A stretch of DNA of 64,000 nucleotides from Gluconacetobacter johannae (GTDB lineage: Bacteria > Pseudomonadota > Alphaproteobacteria > Acetobacterales > Acetobacteraceae): contig NZ_BAQK01000053.1 of the NCBI RefSeq assembly GCF_025994435.1, forward strand, positions 1 to 64,000, given 5' to 3'. Numbering within the stretch: position 1 is the stretch's first letter; every line of letters starts with the position of its first letter. The notes under the pieces are model-generated. The model ran no database searches and was not told the origin of the DNA. It was given only the letters and a program-made list of their open reading frames with translations. This document shows positions 35,054 through 43,473 of the stretch, piece by piece. Position numbers and translations under genes: made by a program.

Positions 35054-35278
35054 TGGTTTTTCCTCCGAGGCGTCAGCAACGGATTATCCAAATTGAAGCA
35101 CGACATCCACATTCGGATGGCGGTGTGATCCACCTGGACAACCGGCTTGATCTCCCAACGGGGGTAGAACATACCCGGACCCGGTTTCGACACAAGCTGG
35201 CCCCGGTAACAAGAACGCGGGAACACCCCGTTCCGTCGCCGGACCGGTTCCGCCGCGAACGATCCGAGGAGCATCGTC

Positions 35279-35956
35279 ATCTCTGCCTTTCCCCCCCTGG
35301 CCCGCCCGCTGCTGGACGTTGAAAATATCTCCGTTTTCCGCGGGGAGCGGCTGGTGCTCGACGGAGTCGGGCTGGCGCTGGACGCCGGTGACGCGCTGCT
35401 GCTGACCGGGCCGAACGGCGCCGGAAAATCGACCTTGCTGCGCGTCCTGGCAGGACTGCGTAAACCGGAAGGCGGCCATGTGCTGTGGGCAGGGATCGAC
35501 GCCCTGGCCGACCGCACGGCCCACGCCGGCCGCGTCGCCTACCTGGGCCACCAGGACGCGCTGAAGGCGGGGCTGACCCTGCGGGAAAACCTGTTGCTGG
35601 CGGCCCGCGCGGCCGGGTCCGATCCGGATGAGGCCATGGCGGCTCTGGACCTTTCGGGACTGGCCGACCTGCCGGCCCGGATGCTGTCGGCGGGGCAGAA
35701 ACGCCGCGCGGCGCTGGCGCGGGTGATGCTGGCGCGGGCGCCGCTATGGCTGCTGGACGAACCCAGCCTGGGGCTGGACAGCCGCGCGATCGGGCTGCTG
35801 GAGGGGCTGTTTCGCACCCATCGTGACACTGGCGGAATCGTGATCGCAACCACCCACGTTCCTCTGCCGCTGGCGCACCCGAAATCGCTGGTCCTGCCCG
35901 ATCCGAACGACGCGGCCCGCGACGATGCGCGCACAAGCCTGGACGATGCGACATGA
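35279..35956 (+). CDS. ccmA: cytochrome c biogenesis haem exporter, ATP-binding subunit
   Basis: CcmA powers the CcmABCD step that releases holo-CcmE in cytochrome c maturation. Walker A is GPNGAGKST, the signature is LSAGQKRR and Walker B is LWLLDEPSLGLD. The first standard start codon in frame is GTG 35354, but it would delete the first strands (LLDVENISVFRGERLVLDG). The frame is open back to 35210 with no ATG, GTG or TTG. An AGGAG lies 8 bp before an ATC at 35279, which would give an N-terminus like SAFPPLARPLLDVE. I use that ATC tentatively. A C7 run (35291-35297) lies in the doubtful stretch. The stop overlaps ccmB (ATGA). Confidence 0.85.
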   Translation: MSAFPPLARPLLDVENISVFRGERLVLDGVGLALDAGDALLLTGPNGAGKSTLLRVLAGLRKPEGGHVLWAGIDALADRTAHAGRVAYLGHQDALKAGLTLRENLLLAARAAGSDPDEAMAALDLSGLADLPARMLSAGQKRRAALARVMLARAPLWLLDEPSLGLDSRAIGLLEGLFRTHRDTGGIVIATTHVPLPLAHPKSLVLPDPNDAARDDARTSLDDAT

Positions 35957-36633
35957 GCCCGCAGATCCCCGCCCTGATCCTGGCGGTCGTGGGCCGCGAC
36001 CTGCGGCTGGCCGTCCGGCACGGGGCGGACACGCTGGGCGCCGTGCTGTTCTTCGTCCTGGCGGGCGCGCTGTTTCCGCTGGCGCTCGGCCCGTCGCCCG
36101 ACCTGCTGCGCCGGATGGCGCCGGGCATCGTCTGGGTCTGCGCCCTGCTGGCCGCCCTGCTGCCGCTGGACCGCCTGTTCGGATCGGAACTGGAGGACGG
36201 ATCGCTGGACCAGTTGATGCTGACCGGCCTGCCGCCCGCGCTGGTGGCGCTGGCCAAGATGGCGGCGCACTGGCTGACCACGGGCCTGCCGCTGCTGTTC
36301 GCGGCGGGGCCGCTGGCGATCATGCTGGGACTGCCCGTGCCCGTGCTGCCGGTGCTGCTGGCCGGGCTGCTGCTGGGCACGCTGGTGCTGTCGCTGATCG
36401 GCGGCATGGCGGCGTCGGTCGTGCTGGGGGCGCGGCGCGGCGGGGTGCTGCTGCCGCTGCTGGTCCTGCCGCTGGCCACCCCGGCCCTGATCTTCGGCGC
36501 CGCGGCGCTGGACGCGGCGCAGACCGGCCTGCCCTGGCAGCCGGACCTGGAACTGCTGGGCGCGTTCCTCGCCGCCGCACTGCCGCTGTGCCCGCTGGCG
36601 GCGGGGGCGGGGTTGCGCGCGGCGGTGGAGTAG
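35953..36633 (+). CDS. ccmB: haem exporter permease CcmB
   Basis: A 226-residue protein with six hydrophobic spans, the size and layout of CcmB. It carries LDRLFGSELEDGSLDQLMLTGLPP, a typical cytoplasmic-loop signature. It works with CcmA at the inner membrane. Its ATG overlaps the ccmA stop. ccmC and ccmD are not adjacent, since a convergent CopC-like gene follows. Confidence 0.93.
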   Translation: MSPQIPALILAVVGRDLRLAVRHGADTLGAVLFFVLAGALFPLALGPSPDLLRRMAPGIVWVCALLAALLPLDRLFGSELEDGSLDQLMLTGLPPALVALAKMAAHWLTTGLPLLFAAGPLAIMLGLPVPVLPVLLAGLLLGTLVLSLIGGMAASVVLGARRGGVLLPLLVLPLATPALIFGAAALDAAQTGLPWQPDLELLGAFLAAALPLCPLAAGAGLRAAVE

Positions 36634-36666
36634 CTTCTGCCGGGTTCGAACAGAGCCCGACTTTAA
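36634..36666. repeat. remnant of the palindromic element between ccmB and the CopC-like gene
   Basis: The gap contains GCCGGGTTCGAAC and AGAGCCCGACTTT, a mutated version of the right-hand hairpin of the dispersed element. Pairing is only partial. Confidence 0.4.
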
Positions 36667-37053
36667 TCAGGGCGCCACGGAGAACGGCAGGTCGCCCTCC
36701 GTCATCCGCCCGTCCCGCTCCCAGACCTGCCAGTGCAGCTTGTACGATCCGGGGGTGACCGGGGCGGTGGTCGAAATCGCATGGTCGTCGGTGGGCGGGG
36801 GCACCATCATCAGCATGGGCGCGCCGGACGGCCCGGTCAGCATCATGCGCGACCGCACGGGATCGAGCGCCGCGTCGAAATGCAATGACACGGCAAGGGT
36901 CCCGGCGGCGACGACGGAGCCCGCCGCGGGCGTCGCGGACAGCAGATGCGCCCGCGCCGAGGCCGAGATGGGCGCCAGCAGGACGGGCAGCACCACCAGC
37001 AGGGCCGGAAGCCGCCCGGACCGTACCCTGCCGGACCGCGCGACCCCCGCCAT
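36667..37053 (-). CDS. CopC-domain periplasmic copper-binding protein
   Basis: A 128-residue protein with a signal peptide (hydrophobic core LPALLVVLPVLLAPISA, cut after ASARA) and a CopC/YobA beta-sandwich. After cleavage the mature chain would begin with His (HLLSATPAAGS), the usual Cu(II) ligand. The C-terminal PGSYKLHWQVWERDGRMTEGDLPFSV is the family end. No CopD follows. Its start is one base after the ornithine decarboxylase stop, so the two are probably cotranscribed and coupled, an odd functional pairing. Confidence 0.82.
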   Translation of the reverse strand: MAGVARSGRVRSGRLPALLVVLPVLLAPISASARAHLLSATPAAGSVVAAGTLAVSLHFDAALDPVRSRMMLTGPSGAPMLMMVPPPTDDHAISTTAPVTPGSYKLHWQVWERDGRMTEGDLPFSVAP

Positions 37054-37054
37054 G

Positions 37055-38185
37055 TCAGATATAATGCTCGCTCAACGGCGCGAAGCCGTTGAAGCGGGTC
37101 GAGCAGTAGGTCGAGACATACGCCCCGGTGGACAGCAGTTCGATCCGGTCGCCGCTGGCGAGGTCCAGCGGCAGGGCGTAGGGCGCCTTTTCATACATGA
37201 TGTCGGCGCCGTCGCAGGTCGGGCCGGCGATCGCCACCCGTCCGGTCGGCGACCCGTCATGGGGCGTGCGGATACCGTAGCGGATCGACTCGCCCTCGGT
37301 CTCGGCCAGGCCGCCGAACCGGCCGATGTCCAGATAGACCCAGCGCGTGTCGCCCGGCAGGCCGCGCCGGGTGACCAGCACGACCTCGGTCGACACCACG
37401 CCGGCGTCGCCGACGATGAAGCGCCCCGGCTCGACGATCATTTCCGGCAGGTCATTGCCGAAATGTTCGGTCATCGCGTGGCTGATGGCCAGCGCGAAGC
37501 GGTCGATCTCGGGCACGTCCTCGCGGTAGCGGATCGGGAAGCCGCCCCCCAGGTTGACCATGCGGAGGTCCAGCCCGGCCGTGGCCAGGTCGGTGAACAG
37601 CATGCCGACGCGCGCGATCGCGGCTTCGTAGGCGTCGGTCGTGGTCTGCTGGCTGCCGACATGGAACGACAGGCCATAGGGGTCCAGCCCCATGTCCCGC
37701 GCGCGCAGCATCAGGTCGCGCGCGCTGTCCAGCGTCGTGCCGAACTTGCGCGACAGCGGCCATTCCGCGCCCTCGTTCTCGACGATCAGGCGGCAGTAGA
37801 CCCGCGCGCCAGGGGCATGGCGGGCCAGCTTTTCCAGTTCCTCGATGCTGTCGAAGGCGAACATGGTGATGCCGGCCTGATGGGCTTCGGCAATGGCCGA
37901 GGCCTTCTTGACGGTGTTGCCGAAGGAAATGGCCCCGGCGTCCGCCCCGGCCGCCAGGCACAGGCGAATTTCCTCGGCCGACGCGGCGTCGAACGACGAG
38001 CCGAGCGATACCAGCCGGCGCAGGATCTCCATCGCCGGGTTGGCCTTCACGGCGTAATAGACGCGCGCCAGCGGCAGGGCCGCGTGCAGTGCGCGGTACC
38101 GGGCCTCGACACGGTCGACATCGACGACCAGGCATGGCGTCGCGGGGGCCTGTTCGGCCAGAAAACGGGCGATTTTGGGGGTCAT
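37055..38185 (-). CDS. ornithine decarboxylase, fold-type III PLP enzyme
   Basis: A 376-residue group IV decarboxylase that makes putrescine from ornithine (lysine is a possible second substrate). The PLP lysine is in VYYAVKANPA (about residue 50). The glycine loop NLGGGFPI, the PLP-phosphate segment VEPGRFIVGDAG and the catalytic Cys in GPTCDGAD are present. ATG 38185 overlaps the stop of a 61-codon Arg-rich upstream ORF. An in-frame TTG at 38194 is less likely. Polyamine or Arg-dependent control through that leader is suggested by the arrangement. Confidence 0.9.
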   Translation of the reverse strand: MTPKIARFLAEQAPATPCLVVDVDRVEARYRALHAALPLARVYYAVKANPAMEILRRLVSLGSSFDAASAEEIRLCLAAGADAGAISFGNTVKKASAIAEAHQAGITMFAFDSIEELEKLARHAPGARVYCRLIVENEGAEWPLSRKFGTTLDSARDLMLRARDMGLDPYGLSFHVGSQQTTTDAYEAAIARVGMLFTDLATAGLDLRMVNLGGGFPIRYREDVPEIDRFALAISHAMTEHFGNDLPEMIVEPGRFIVGDAGVVSTEVVLVTRRGLPGDTRWVYLDIGRFGGLAETEGESIRYGIRTPHDGSPTGRVAIAGPTCDGADIMYEKAPYALPLDLASGDRIELLSTGAYVSTYCSTRFNGFAPLSEHYI

Positions 38186-38367
38186 CGCACCCAAATCCCT
38201 TCTGTAGCGTCCATCCGGATCAAAGCCGGGCGGGAGTTGCGAAACGGTCTAACGGACCAGCGACCAAGACTGGGCCCCACGCGGGGATCCCGATTGCCAG
38301 AACGCTTGACGTCGTTGCGTAACCTCAGAGGGCCAGTGGCACGTGCGTTGTTGCGTGGGGAGCGCAT
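38182..38367 (-). CDS. Arg-rich upstream ORF in the ornithine decarboxylase leader
   Basis: A 61-codon ORF with 14 arginines (MRSPRNNARATG at the start, EGIWVR at the end). Its TGA overlaps the decarboxylase ATG as ATGA. Its ATG lies in the loop of a hairpin (38350-38394). There is no good Shine-Dalgarno in front, so translation is unproven. Leader peptides regulate ornithine decarboxylase in enterobacteria (SpeFL), and a structured speF leader RNA has been described upstream of alphaproteobacterial ornithine decarboxylase genes. Whether this ORF belongs to either class is inference. Confidence 0.45.
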   Translation of the reverse strand: MRSPRNNARATGPLRLRNDVKRSGNRDPRVGPSLGRWSVRPFRNSRPALIRMDATEGIWVR

Positions 38368-38425
38368 ATGAGGGCAATACGCCCCCGACGCAACAGAAAA
38401 ATCGACCTGACCGCAGGTTTTTCGG
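38350..38425 (-). promoter_or_regulatory. structured leader upstream of ornithine decarboxylase
   Basis: Two hairpins on the minus strand. The distal one, ACCTG-CGGT-CAGGT, is followed by CGATTTTT (about 38399-38422) and resembles a weak terminator. The proximal one pairs GTTGCG...CGCAAC (38350-38355 with 38389-38394) plus GGGG/CCCC, and its loop holds the ATG of the upstream ORF. The rest of the 335-bp gap up to the yihY-family start (38521) contains no other gene that I can support. Confidence 0.45.
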
Positions 38426-38520
38426 TAGGAATGTCATCATGCTGGCGCGAAGGGCACACCCGACGCGATTTGCCGTGGCTCCGCCCGCCGCCAACCCGAC
38501 ACCCGACCCATGGAGCGCGC

Positions 38521-39513
38521 TTGATTACTTCCCGGCCGGATGATCCCCGCCTTGCCCCGAATCCGGCCGCCGGGACCGACGCCGAGGCGTGCCTGCCCTC
38601 GGTCCATACGTTGCGCCGCATCTGGAAGCCGGTCCTGCAGCGGATCCTGCGTAACCTGTCGTCCGATCAGATCACGCTGGCGGCGGCGGGATGCGCGTTC
38701 TACGCCACGCTGTCGCTGTTCCCCGCCATCAGCACCCTGATCTCGATCTACGGGCTGGTGTTCGACCCGCAGACCGTGGAACCGCAACTGGAGATGCTGC
38801 GGCTGATGCTGCCGCCCTCGGCCTTCGCGCTGATCGGCGAGCGGATCCACACGCTGGTCGCGCAGTCCCATTCGTCGCTGACGCTGAACCTGATCGTATC
38901 GACCGCCGTGGCGCTGTGGTCGGCATCGGCGGCCACGCGGTCGATCATCTCGGCCGTCAATATCGCCTATGACACGCAGGAAACCCGCAGCTTCCTGCGC
39001 TTCCAGCTGATGGCGATCGGCATGACGCTGTGCGCCATCTGCGGCGCGGTCATGGCGCTGGCGGTGCTGGTGGCCCTGCCGGTGCTGATCGATTTCGTCC
39101 CGGCCCGGCTGGGCATGGCGCCGCCGCCCTGGTCGGTCGAACTGCTGGTCCAGATGGGCGGCCCGCTGCTGCTGCTGCTGTTCGTGCTGGCGGCCTGCGC
39201 GCTGCTGTATCGGTTCAGCCCGGACCGCGCCATCACGCACTGGGTGTGCATCCTGCCCGGATCGGTCGCCGCCACGCTGATCTGGATCGTGTCGTCGGTG
39301 GGGTTTTCGTACTATGTCAGCGCGATCGCCAGCTACAACGCCACCTACGGTCCGCTGGGCGCGGTGGTGGCGACGATGATGTGGTTCTTCGTCACCGCCT
39401 ACGTGATCCTGCTGGGCGCGGAGCTGAATGCCGGGCTGGAGGCCGAAATGCACCTGCGCCCCGGCAACGGCGGCCACGATGCGGGCCATCGGCGGGGCTA
39501 TCCGGCCGGCTGA
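38521..39513 (+). CDS. YihY/BrkB-family membrane protein
   Basis: A 330-residue protein with six membrane spans, of the YihY/virulence-factor BrkB family. Typical blocks are LAAAGCAFYATLSLFPAIS at the first span, IAYDTQETRSFLRF, and AVVATMMWFFVTAYVILLGAELNAGLE near the end. The name RNase BN once used for this family was a mis-assignment, and the role is unknown. I choose TTG 38521 because a GGAG lies 6 bp upstream; the open frame extends further but looks non-coding. It converges on rlpA with a 9-bp gap. Confidence 0.85.
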   Translation: MITSRPDDPRLAPNPAAGTDAEACLPSVHTLRRIWKPVLQRILRNLSSDQITLAAAGCAFYATLSLFPAISTLISIYGLVFDPQTVEPQLEMLRLMLPPSAFALIGERIHTLVAQSHSSLTLNLIVSTAVALWSASAATRSIISAVNIAYDTQETRSFLRFQLMAIGMTLCAICGAVMALAVLVALPVLIDFVPARLGMAPPPWSVELLVQMGGPLLLLLFVLAACALLYRFSPDRAITHWVCILPGSVAATLIWIVSSVGFSYYVSAIASYNATYGPLGAVVATMMWFFVTAYVILLGAELNAGLEAEMHLRPGNGGHDAGHRRGYPAG

Positions 39514-39522
39514 GCGGGCGCA

Positions 39523-40161
39523 TCAGGGGCGGCGTGGCGCGCCCGGTTCGGCGGCGGCGATCGCCTCGGCGCTGGTGTCGTCGGGTTCGGCCTGCGCGAC
39601 CTCGGTCAGGGGTTCGATGACGACATGGGCGGTGCCCGCATCCAGCATCCCGATCCGCGCGGCGGCGGCCGGGGACAGGTCGATGATGCGGTGATGCAGG
39701 AACGGCCCCCGGTCATTGACCGTCACCACCACCGAACGGCCGGTATCCTGCGAGCGCACCAGCACCCGCGTGCCCATCGGCAGGGTCGGGTGCGCCGCGG
39801 TCAGCGCATGCGGGTCGAACGGACGGCCCGAGGAGGTCGAACGCACTTGCCGCAGGTGGCCATACCAGCTTGCCACCCCATGTTCGGACCAGGACAGGGC
39901 CGAACGGCTGGCGGTCATCAGCCGGTGGGACCGCCGGGCCAGGGCCGCGCGGACCGATGCCGCCCAGGCGGTCACCGGATGGCCGGCCGTCGCATCGGCA
40001 TCGGCCCCGTCCGCACCGGCGGCGAGGGGCGCCTTATTTTCCGCCGGGGCTGTCGCTTCCCGGCCACAGGCGGTGGACGCGAAGGCGAACAGGCACGCTA
40101 CCATCGCCAGCAGCCGGCCGCCCGATCGTATCCGCCCCGTCTTCCGATCCTGTTCCAGCAC
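39523..40161 (-). CDS. rlpA: RlpA-like septal lipoprotein
   Basis: A 212-residue lipoprotein with a hydrophobic signal (LLAMVACLFAFASTA) ending at a lipobox Cys. An Ala/Asp-rich linker and the double-psi beta-barrel follow. The core motifs GVASWYGHLRQVRSTSSGRPFD, ALTAAHPTLPMGTRVLVR and VTVNDRGPF with an Asp suited to catalysis are intact. RlpA proteins cut peptide-free glycan at the septum in some species. There is no SPOR domain. GTG 40161 with GGGGAA upstream fits the signal peptide; the longer frame would bury it. Confidence 0.86.
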   Translation of the reverse strand: MLEQDRKTGRIRSGGRLLAMVACLFAFASTACGREATAPAENKAPLAAGADGADADATAGHPVTAWAASVRAALARRSHRLMTASRSALSWSEHGVASWYGHLRQVRSTSSGRPFDPHALTAAHPTLPMGTRVLVRSQDTGRSVVVTVNDRGPFLHHRIIDLSPAAAARIGMLDAGTAHVVIEPLTEVAQAEPDDTSAEAIAAAEPGAPRRP

Positions 40162-40489
40162 GTTCCCCAATCCTGTTCGGCCAATCCGCCAATAACGACA
40201 GCCATACAATAAACCCGGGACCGGAAATTCAAGGATTTTCTGCCTCACACCGCGCGGCACCACCGGACGGCGTCCTGGCATTTCCTTGAATAAGTGTCGC
40301 CGATTCAGAGTTTTCGGGGTGGAATGTGGCAATTTTCAGTCATCATTATTGTGCGCCGCACCCTGCGATCGGCCCCCTTTGCCCGGCGTCCGCCGCGACG
40401 GCCCACCCAAGGTCGCCGGGGGGCGGGCGGCGGGGGCGGCGATCATTCTCTTGGAACGGGATGACGGTCGTGCTACGGCGCCTGTCACA
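40162..40489. other. divergent gene-free interval rlpA-aroQ
   Basis: About 330 bp. It should hold promoters for rlpA (minus) and the aroQ-accB-accC operon (plus). The part from 40190 to 40330 is richer in A+T. I could not assign a -35/-10 pair with confidence, and I saw no strong hairpin. Confidence 0.4.
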
Positions 40490-40945
40490 ATGGTGCGCCC
40501 TCTTATCGCGGTCCTCAACGGACCCAACCTCAACATGCTCGGACTGCGGCAGCCCGACGTCTACGGTCGGGCGACCCTGGACGACGTGGAGCAGATCTGC
40601 ATCCAGGCCGCCGAACGGCTGGATGTGGCCATCGACTTCCGCCAGACCAACGGCGAAGGCGAGCTGGTGTCGTGGGTCCAGGAATGCCGGAACCGCGCGC
40701 GGGGCATCGTCATCAACCCGGCCGCCTACGGCCATACCTCGATCGCCCTGCTCGACGCGCTGCTGGCCGTCGACCTGCCGGTGATCGAGGTGCATATCTC
40801 CAACATTCATCGGCGTGAGGAATTCCGCCACCATACCTACTGCTCCCGCGCAGCCGCAGGCGTCATCTGCGGGCTGGGGGTGCGCGGGTATGCGCTGGCG
40901 CTTCAGGCGATGACAGACATGATTCTGGACGAGGACGATCGATGA
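40490..40945 (+). CDS. aroQ: type II 3-dehydroquinate dehydratase
   Basis: A 151-residue dodecameric-type enzyme for the third step of the shikimate pathway. LNGPNLNMLGLRQPDVYG carries the catalytic Tyr, QTNGEGELVSWV the flexible-loop end, NPAAYGHTSIALLDAL the Asn and His, and VIEVHISNIHRREEFRHHTY the substrate His. ATG 40490 (MVRPLIAVLNG) fits the family start. Its stop overlaps accB (ATGA). Confidence 0.95.
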   Translation: MVRPLIAVLNGPNLNMLGLRQPDVYGRATLDDVEQICIQAAERLDVAIDFRQTNGEGELVSWVQECRNRARGIVINPAAYGHTSIALLDALLAVDLPVIEVHISNIHRREEFRHHTYCSRAAAGVICGLGVRGYALALQAMTDMILDEDDR

Positions 40946-41388
40946 GCCGACTGCTCGTGGACGCGGATGCCATTCGGGCATTGGCTGAAATCCTGACCGA
41001 AACCGGCCTGACCGAGATCGAGATCGCGGAGAAGGACAACCGCATCCGCGTCGTCCGCGCCGCCGCCGGCCAGGTCCATGCCCTGCCCGCCGCCGCCCCG
41101 GTCGCGGTCCCGGTCGCCGCCGCCCCGGCCGCCCCCGTCGACCCGGCCAAGCATCCGGGCGCGGTCACCAGCCCGATGGTCGGCATCGCCTACCTGACGC
41201 CGGACCCCGGCGCCCCGGCCTTCGTCACCGAAGGCCAGACGGTCGCCGCCGGCCAGACCCTGATGCTGATCGAGGCGATGAAGACCTTCAACCAGATCAA
41301 GGCCCCGCGCGCCGGCACGCTGAAGGCGCTGCTGGTGGCATCGGGCGATCCGGTCGAATTCGGCGAAGCCCTGGCCATCATCGAGTAA
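40942..41388 (+). CDS. accB: biotin carboxyl carrier protein of acetyl-CoA carboxylase
   Basis: A 148-residue BCCP. An N-terminal helical dimerisation region and a Pro/Ala/Val linker (about residues 46-70) precede the biotinyl domain. The biotinylated Lys is in EAMKT (about residue 114), and the thumb is in SPMVGIAYLTPDPGAPAF. It carries CO2 from AccC to the carboxyltransferase in the first step of fatty-acid synthesis. It overlaps aroQ at the start and accC at the stop (TAATG). Confidence 0.95.
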   Translation: MSRLLVDADAIRALAEILTETGLTEIEIAEKDNRIRVVRAAAGQVHALPAAAPVAVPVAAAPAAPVDPAKHPGAVTSPMVGIAYLTPDPGAPAFVTEGQTVAAGQTLMLIEAMKTFNQIKAPRAGTLKALLVASGDPVEFGEALAIIE

Positions 41389-42731
41389 TGTTCGCCAAGA
41401 TCCTCATCGCCAATCGCGGCGAAATCGCCCTGCGGGTCCTGCGCGCGTGTCGCGAGCTGGGCATTCGCACGGTCGCGGTCCATTCCACCGCCGACGCGGA
41501 CGCCATGCATGTCCGCCTGGCCGACGAGGCCGTGTGCATCGGGCCGCCGGCCACGCGGGATTCGTACCTGAACGTCGCCGCCATCCTGTCGGCCGCGACC
41601 ATCACCGGCGCCGACGCGATCCATCCGGGCTACGGCTTCCTGTCGGAAAACGCCGATTTCGCCGAGACGGTCGAGGCCCACGGCCTGGCCTTCATCGGGC
41701 CGACCGGCGCCCATATCCGGATGATGGGCGACAAGATCACCGCCAAAACCACCATGAAGGCGCTGGGCGTGCCGCTGGTCCCCGGATCGGACGGCGCGCT
41801 GGCCAGCCTGGACGATGCCCGCGCGGTGGCCGAGCAGGTCGGCTATCCGGTGCTTATCAAGGCGACGGCAGGCGGCGGCGGGCGCGGCATGAAGGTCGCG
41901 CACACCGCCGACGAGCTGGAGGAGGCCTGGAGCGTCGCGCGGACCGAGGCCCGCACGGCCTTCGGTAACGACGAGGTCTATCTCGAAAAATACATGGACC
42001 GCCCCCGGCATATCGAGCTGCAGATCCTGGCCGATTCCCACGGCAACGTGGTGCATTTCGGCGAGCGCGACTGCTCGTTGCAGCGGCGGCACCAGAAGCT
42101 GCTGGAAGAAGCCGGGTCGCCGGCCCTGACGGCCGAGCAGCGCGACGCCATCGGCGCCACCGCCACGGCGGCACTACGCAAGCTGGGCTACCGCAACGCC
42201 GGCACGCTGGAATTCCTGTACCAGGACGGGCAGTTCTGCTTCATCGAGATGAACACCCGCCTGCAGGTGGAACATCCGGTGACCGAAATGGTCTGCGACG
42301 TCGACCTGGTGCGCGAGCAGATCCGTATCGCGGCCGGGCAGGCCCTGGGCTACGACCAGTCGGACATCCGTTTTTCCGGCCATGCGATCGAATGCCGGAT
42401 CAATGCCGAGGACCCGGCGACCTTCCTGCCGACCCCGGGCACCGTCACCATGTTCCACCCGCCGGGCGGCCTGGGCGTGCGGATCGACAGCGCGCTGTAC
42501 ACCGGCTACCGCGTGCCGCCCTATTACGACAGCATGATCGGCAAGCTGATCGTGCACGCCCCGACCCGCGCCGAAGCCATCGCGCGCATGCGCCGCGCGC
42601 TGGACGAATTCGTGATCGAAGGCGTCAAGACGGTGATCCCGCTACATCGCCAGATCCTGGACGACCCCGCATTCCAGAAAGGCGAGTACACCATCCACTG
42701 GCTGGAACGCTTCGTCGCCTCCCGCACGTAA
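41388..42731 (+). CDS. accC: acetyl-CoA carboxylase biotin carboxylase subunit
   Basis: A 447-residue ATP-grasp enzyme that carboxylates biotin on AccB. The start is MFAKILIANRGEIALRVLRAC. The ATP-binding glycine loop is KATAGGGGRGMKVA (about residue 163), ERDCSLQRRHQKLLEEAG is the biotin-carboxylase signature, and FIEMNTRLQVEHPVTE holds the catalytic Glu and Arg. It shares one base with accB (TAATG). A right-half palindromic repeat follows the stop. Confidence 0.97.
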   Translation: MFAKILIANRGEIALRVLRACRELGIRTVAVHSTADADAMHVRLADEAVCIGPPATRDSYLNVAAILSAATITGADAIHPGYGFLSENADFAETVEAHGLAFIGPTGAHIRMMGDKITAKTTMKALGVPLVPGSDGALASLDDARAVAEQVGYPVLIKATAGGGGRGMKVAHTADELEEAWSVARTEARTAFGNDEVYLEKYMDRPRHIELQILADSHGNVVHFGERDCSLQRRHQKLLEEAGSPALTAEQRDAIGATATAALRKLGYRNAGTLEFLYQDGQFCFIEMNTRLQVEHPVTEMVCDVDLVREQIRIAAGQALGYDQSDIRFSGHAIECRINAEDPATFLPTPGTVTMFHPPGGLGVRIDSALYTGYRVPPYYDSMIGKLIVHAPTRAEAIARMRRALDEFVIEGVKTVIPLHRQILDDPAFQKGEYTIHWLERFVASRT

Positions 42732-42747
42732 CGGTCCGGGCACGGAA

Positions 42748-42825
42748 GGTCGGGCGCCGCCCGAACCCGGCAAAGGCCTCGGCCCTTGCATCCCGTCCGT
42801 TTCATGAAGTCCGGGGTTTGCAAAA
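42748..42825 (-). repeat. palindromic element, right-half copy
   Basis: Hairpins TCGGGC-GCC-GCCCGA (42750-42764) and GCAAAGGCC/GGCCCTTGC (42771-42789, one mismatch) match the right half of the full element read on the minus strand. The CCGGACTT and AAACCCC flank is shared with the copy at 58850-58917. It separates accC from the convergent doc-like toxin gene. Confidence 0.75.
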
Positions 42826-42843
42826 GGACGAGGCTGCATACGA

Positions 42844-43224
42844 TCAGAACGCCCCCGCAGCGCCCTTATTCCGCAGCCAGGGATGGAGATGGTCGAAATC
42901 GAATGTTCCGGCGGCATAGAGGCCGAGCATGAAGTCTTCCGTTTCCCCGGCACTGGCGGTCCATCGCGCGCCGTTGATGGCGAGGAAGGTCCAGGTCACG
43001 GCAAAGGCGGTGCGCTTGTTGCCGTCAATGAAGGGATGGTTCTGCGACAGGCTTTCCCACAGCGCCGCCGCTTCCTCGATCAGGTCGGCATAGTAGCCGG
43101 TCTGCGGCCGGAAGAGCGCCGCTTCCAGCAGGCCCAGGTCCCGTACCCCGCCCGCGCCACCATAGCGGGCAATCTGATCGTCATGAATGGCCAGCACTTC
43201 CGTGACGGCCAGATGGTCCGTCAC
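42844..43224 (-). CDS. doc: Doc/Fic-family toxin
   Basis: A 126-residue Fic-fold protein of the Doc (death-on-curing) type. The catalytic motif is HPFIDGNKRTA (HxFxDGNKR), fully intact. Doc of phage P1 phosphorylates EF-Tu and stops translation; the same activity is inferred here. The GTG start overlaps the antitoxin stop (GTGA at 43221-43224), so toxin translation depends on the antitoxin. The N-terminal EVLAIHDDQIARYGG is typical of Doc. Confidence 0.9.
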   Translation of the reverse strand: MTDHLAVTEVLAIHDDQIARYGGAGGVRDLGLLEAALFRPQTGYYADLIEEAAALWESLSQNHPFIDGNKRTAFAVTWTFLAINGARWTASAGETEDFMLGLYAAGTFDFDHLHPWLRNKGAAGAF

Positions 43225-43451
43225 TCCGCCAGCTTCCGGTAGAGCGGCGCGAACGCGTCATGGCTGGCCTGGTAGGCGGCCATGACATGCGCGCGCGGAC
43301 GCTGCCGTTTCCGCTTCTCGATCAGATCGGCCAACGCCTCATCGACCAGGGCCTGAAGCTGCCGTCCCTCGCTACGGGCCAGATCGCGCACCGCCTGCAG
43401 GATCTGCGGATCGACCTGGGTGGCAAATTTCTCACGCTGCGGATTACCCAT
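43221..43451 (-). CDS. antitoxin partner of the Doc toxin
   Basis: A 76-residue protein. The N-terminal 45 residues (FATQVDPQILQAVRDLARSEGRQLQALVDEALADLI) look like a ribbon-helix-helix DNA-binding domain rather than the Phd fold of classic phd-doc. The C-terminal helix (YQASHDAFAPLYRKLAE) would be the toxin-binding tail. ATG 43451 has AGGAG upstream. A palindromic operator overlaps its promoter, which implies autoregulation. Confidence 0.85.
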   Translation of the reverse strand: MGNPQREKFATQVDPQILQAVRDLARSEGRQLQALVDEALADLIEKRKRQRPRAHVMAAYQASHDAFAPLYRKLAE

Positions 43452-43473
43452 GACACCTCTCCTGTCAGGTGCA

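Noticed and set aside
36634..36666. GGTTCGAAC in the ccmB-CopC gap as a possible tRNA piece
   Set aside because: It belongs to a decayed copy of the palindromic element; no cloverleaf forms.
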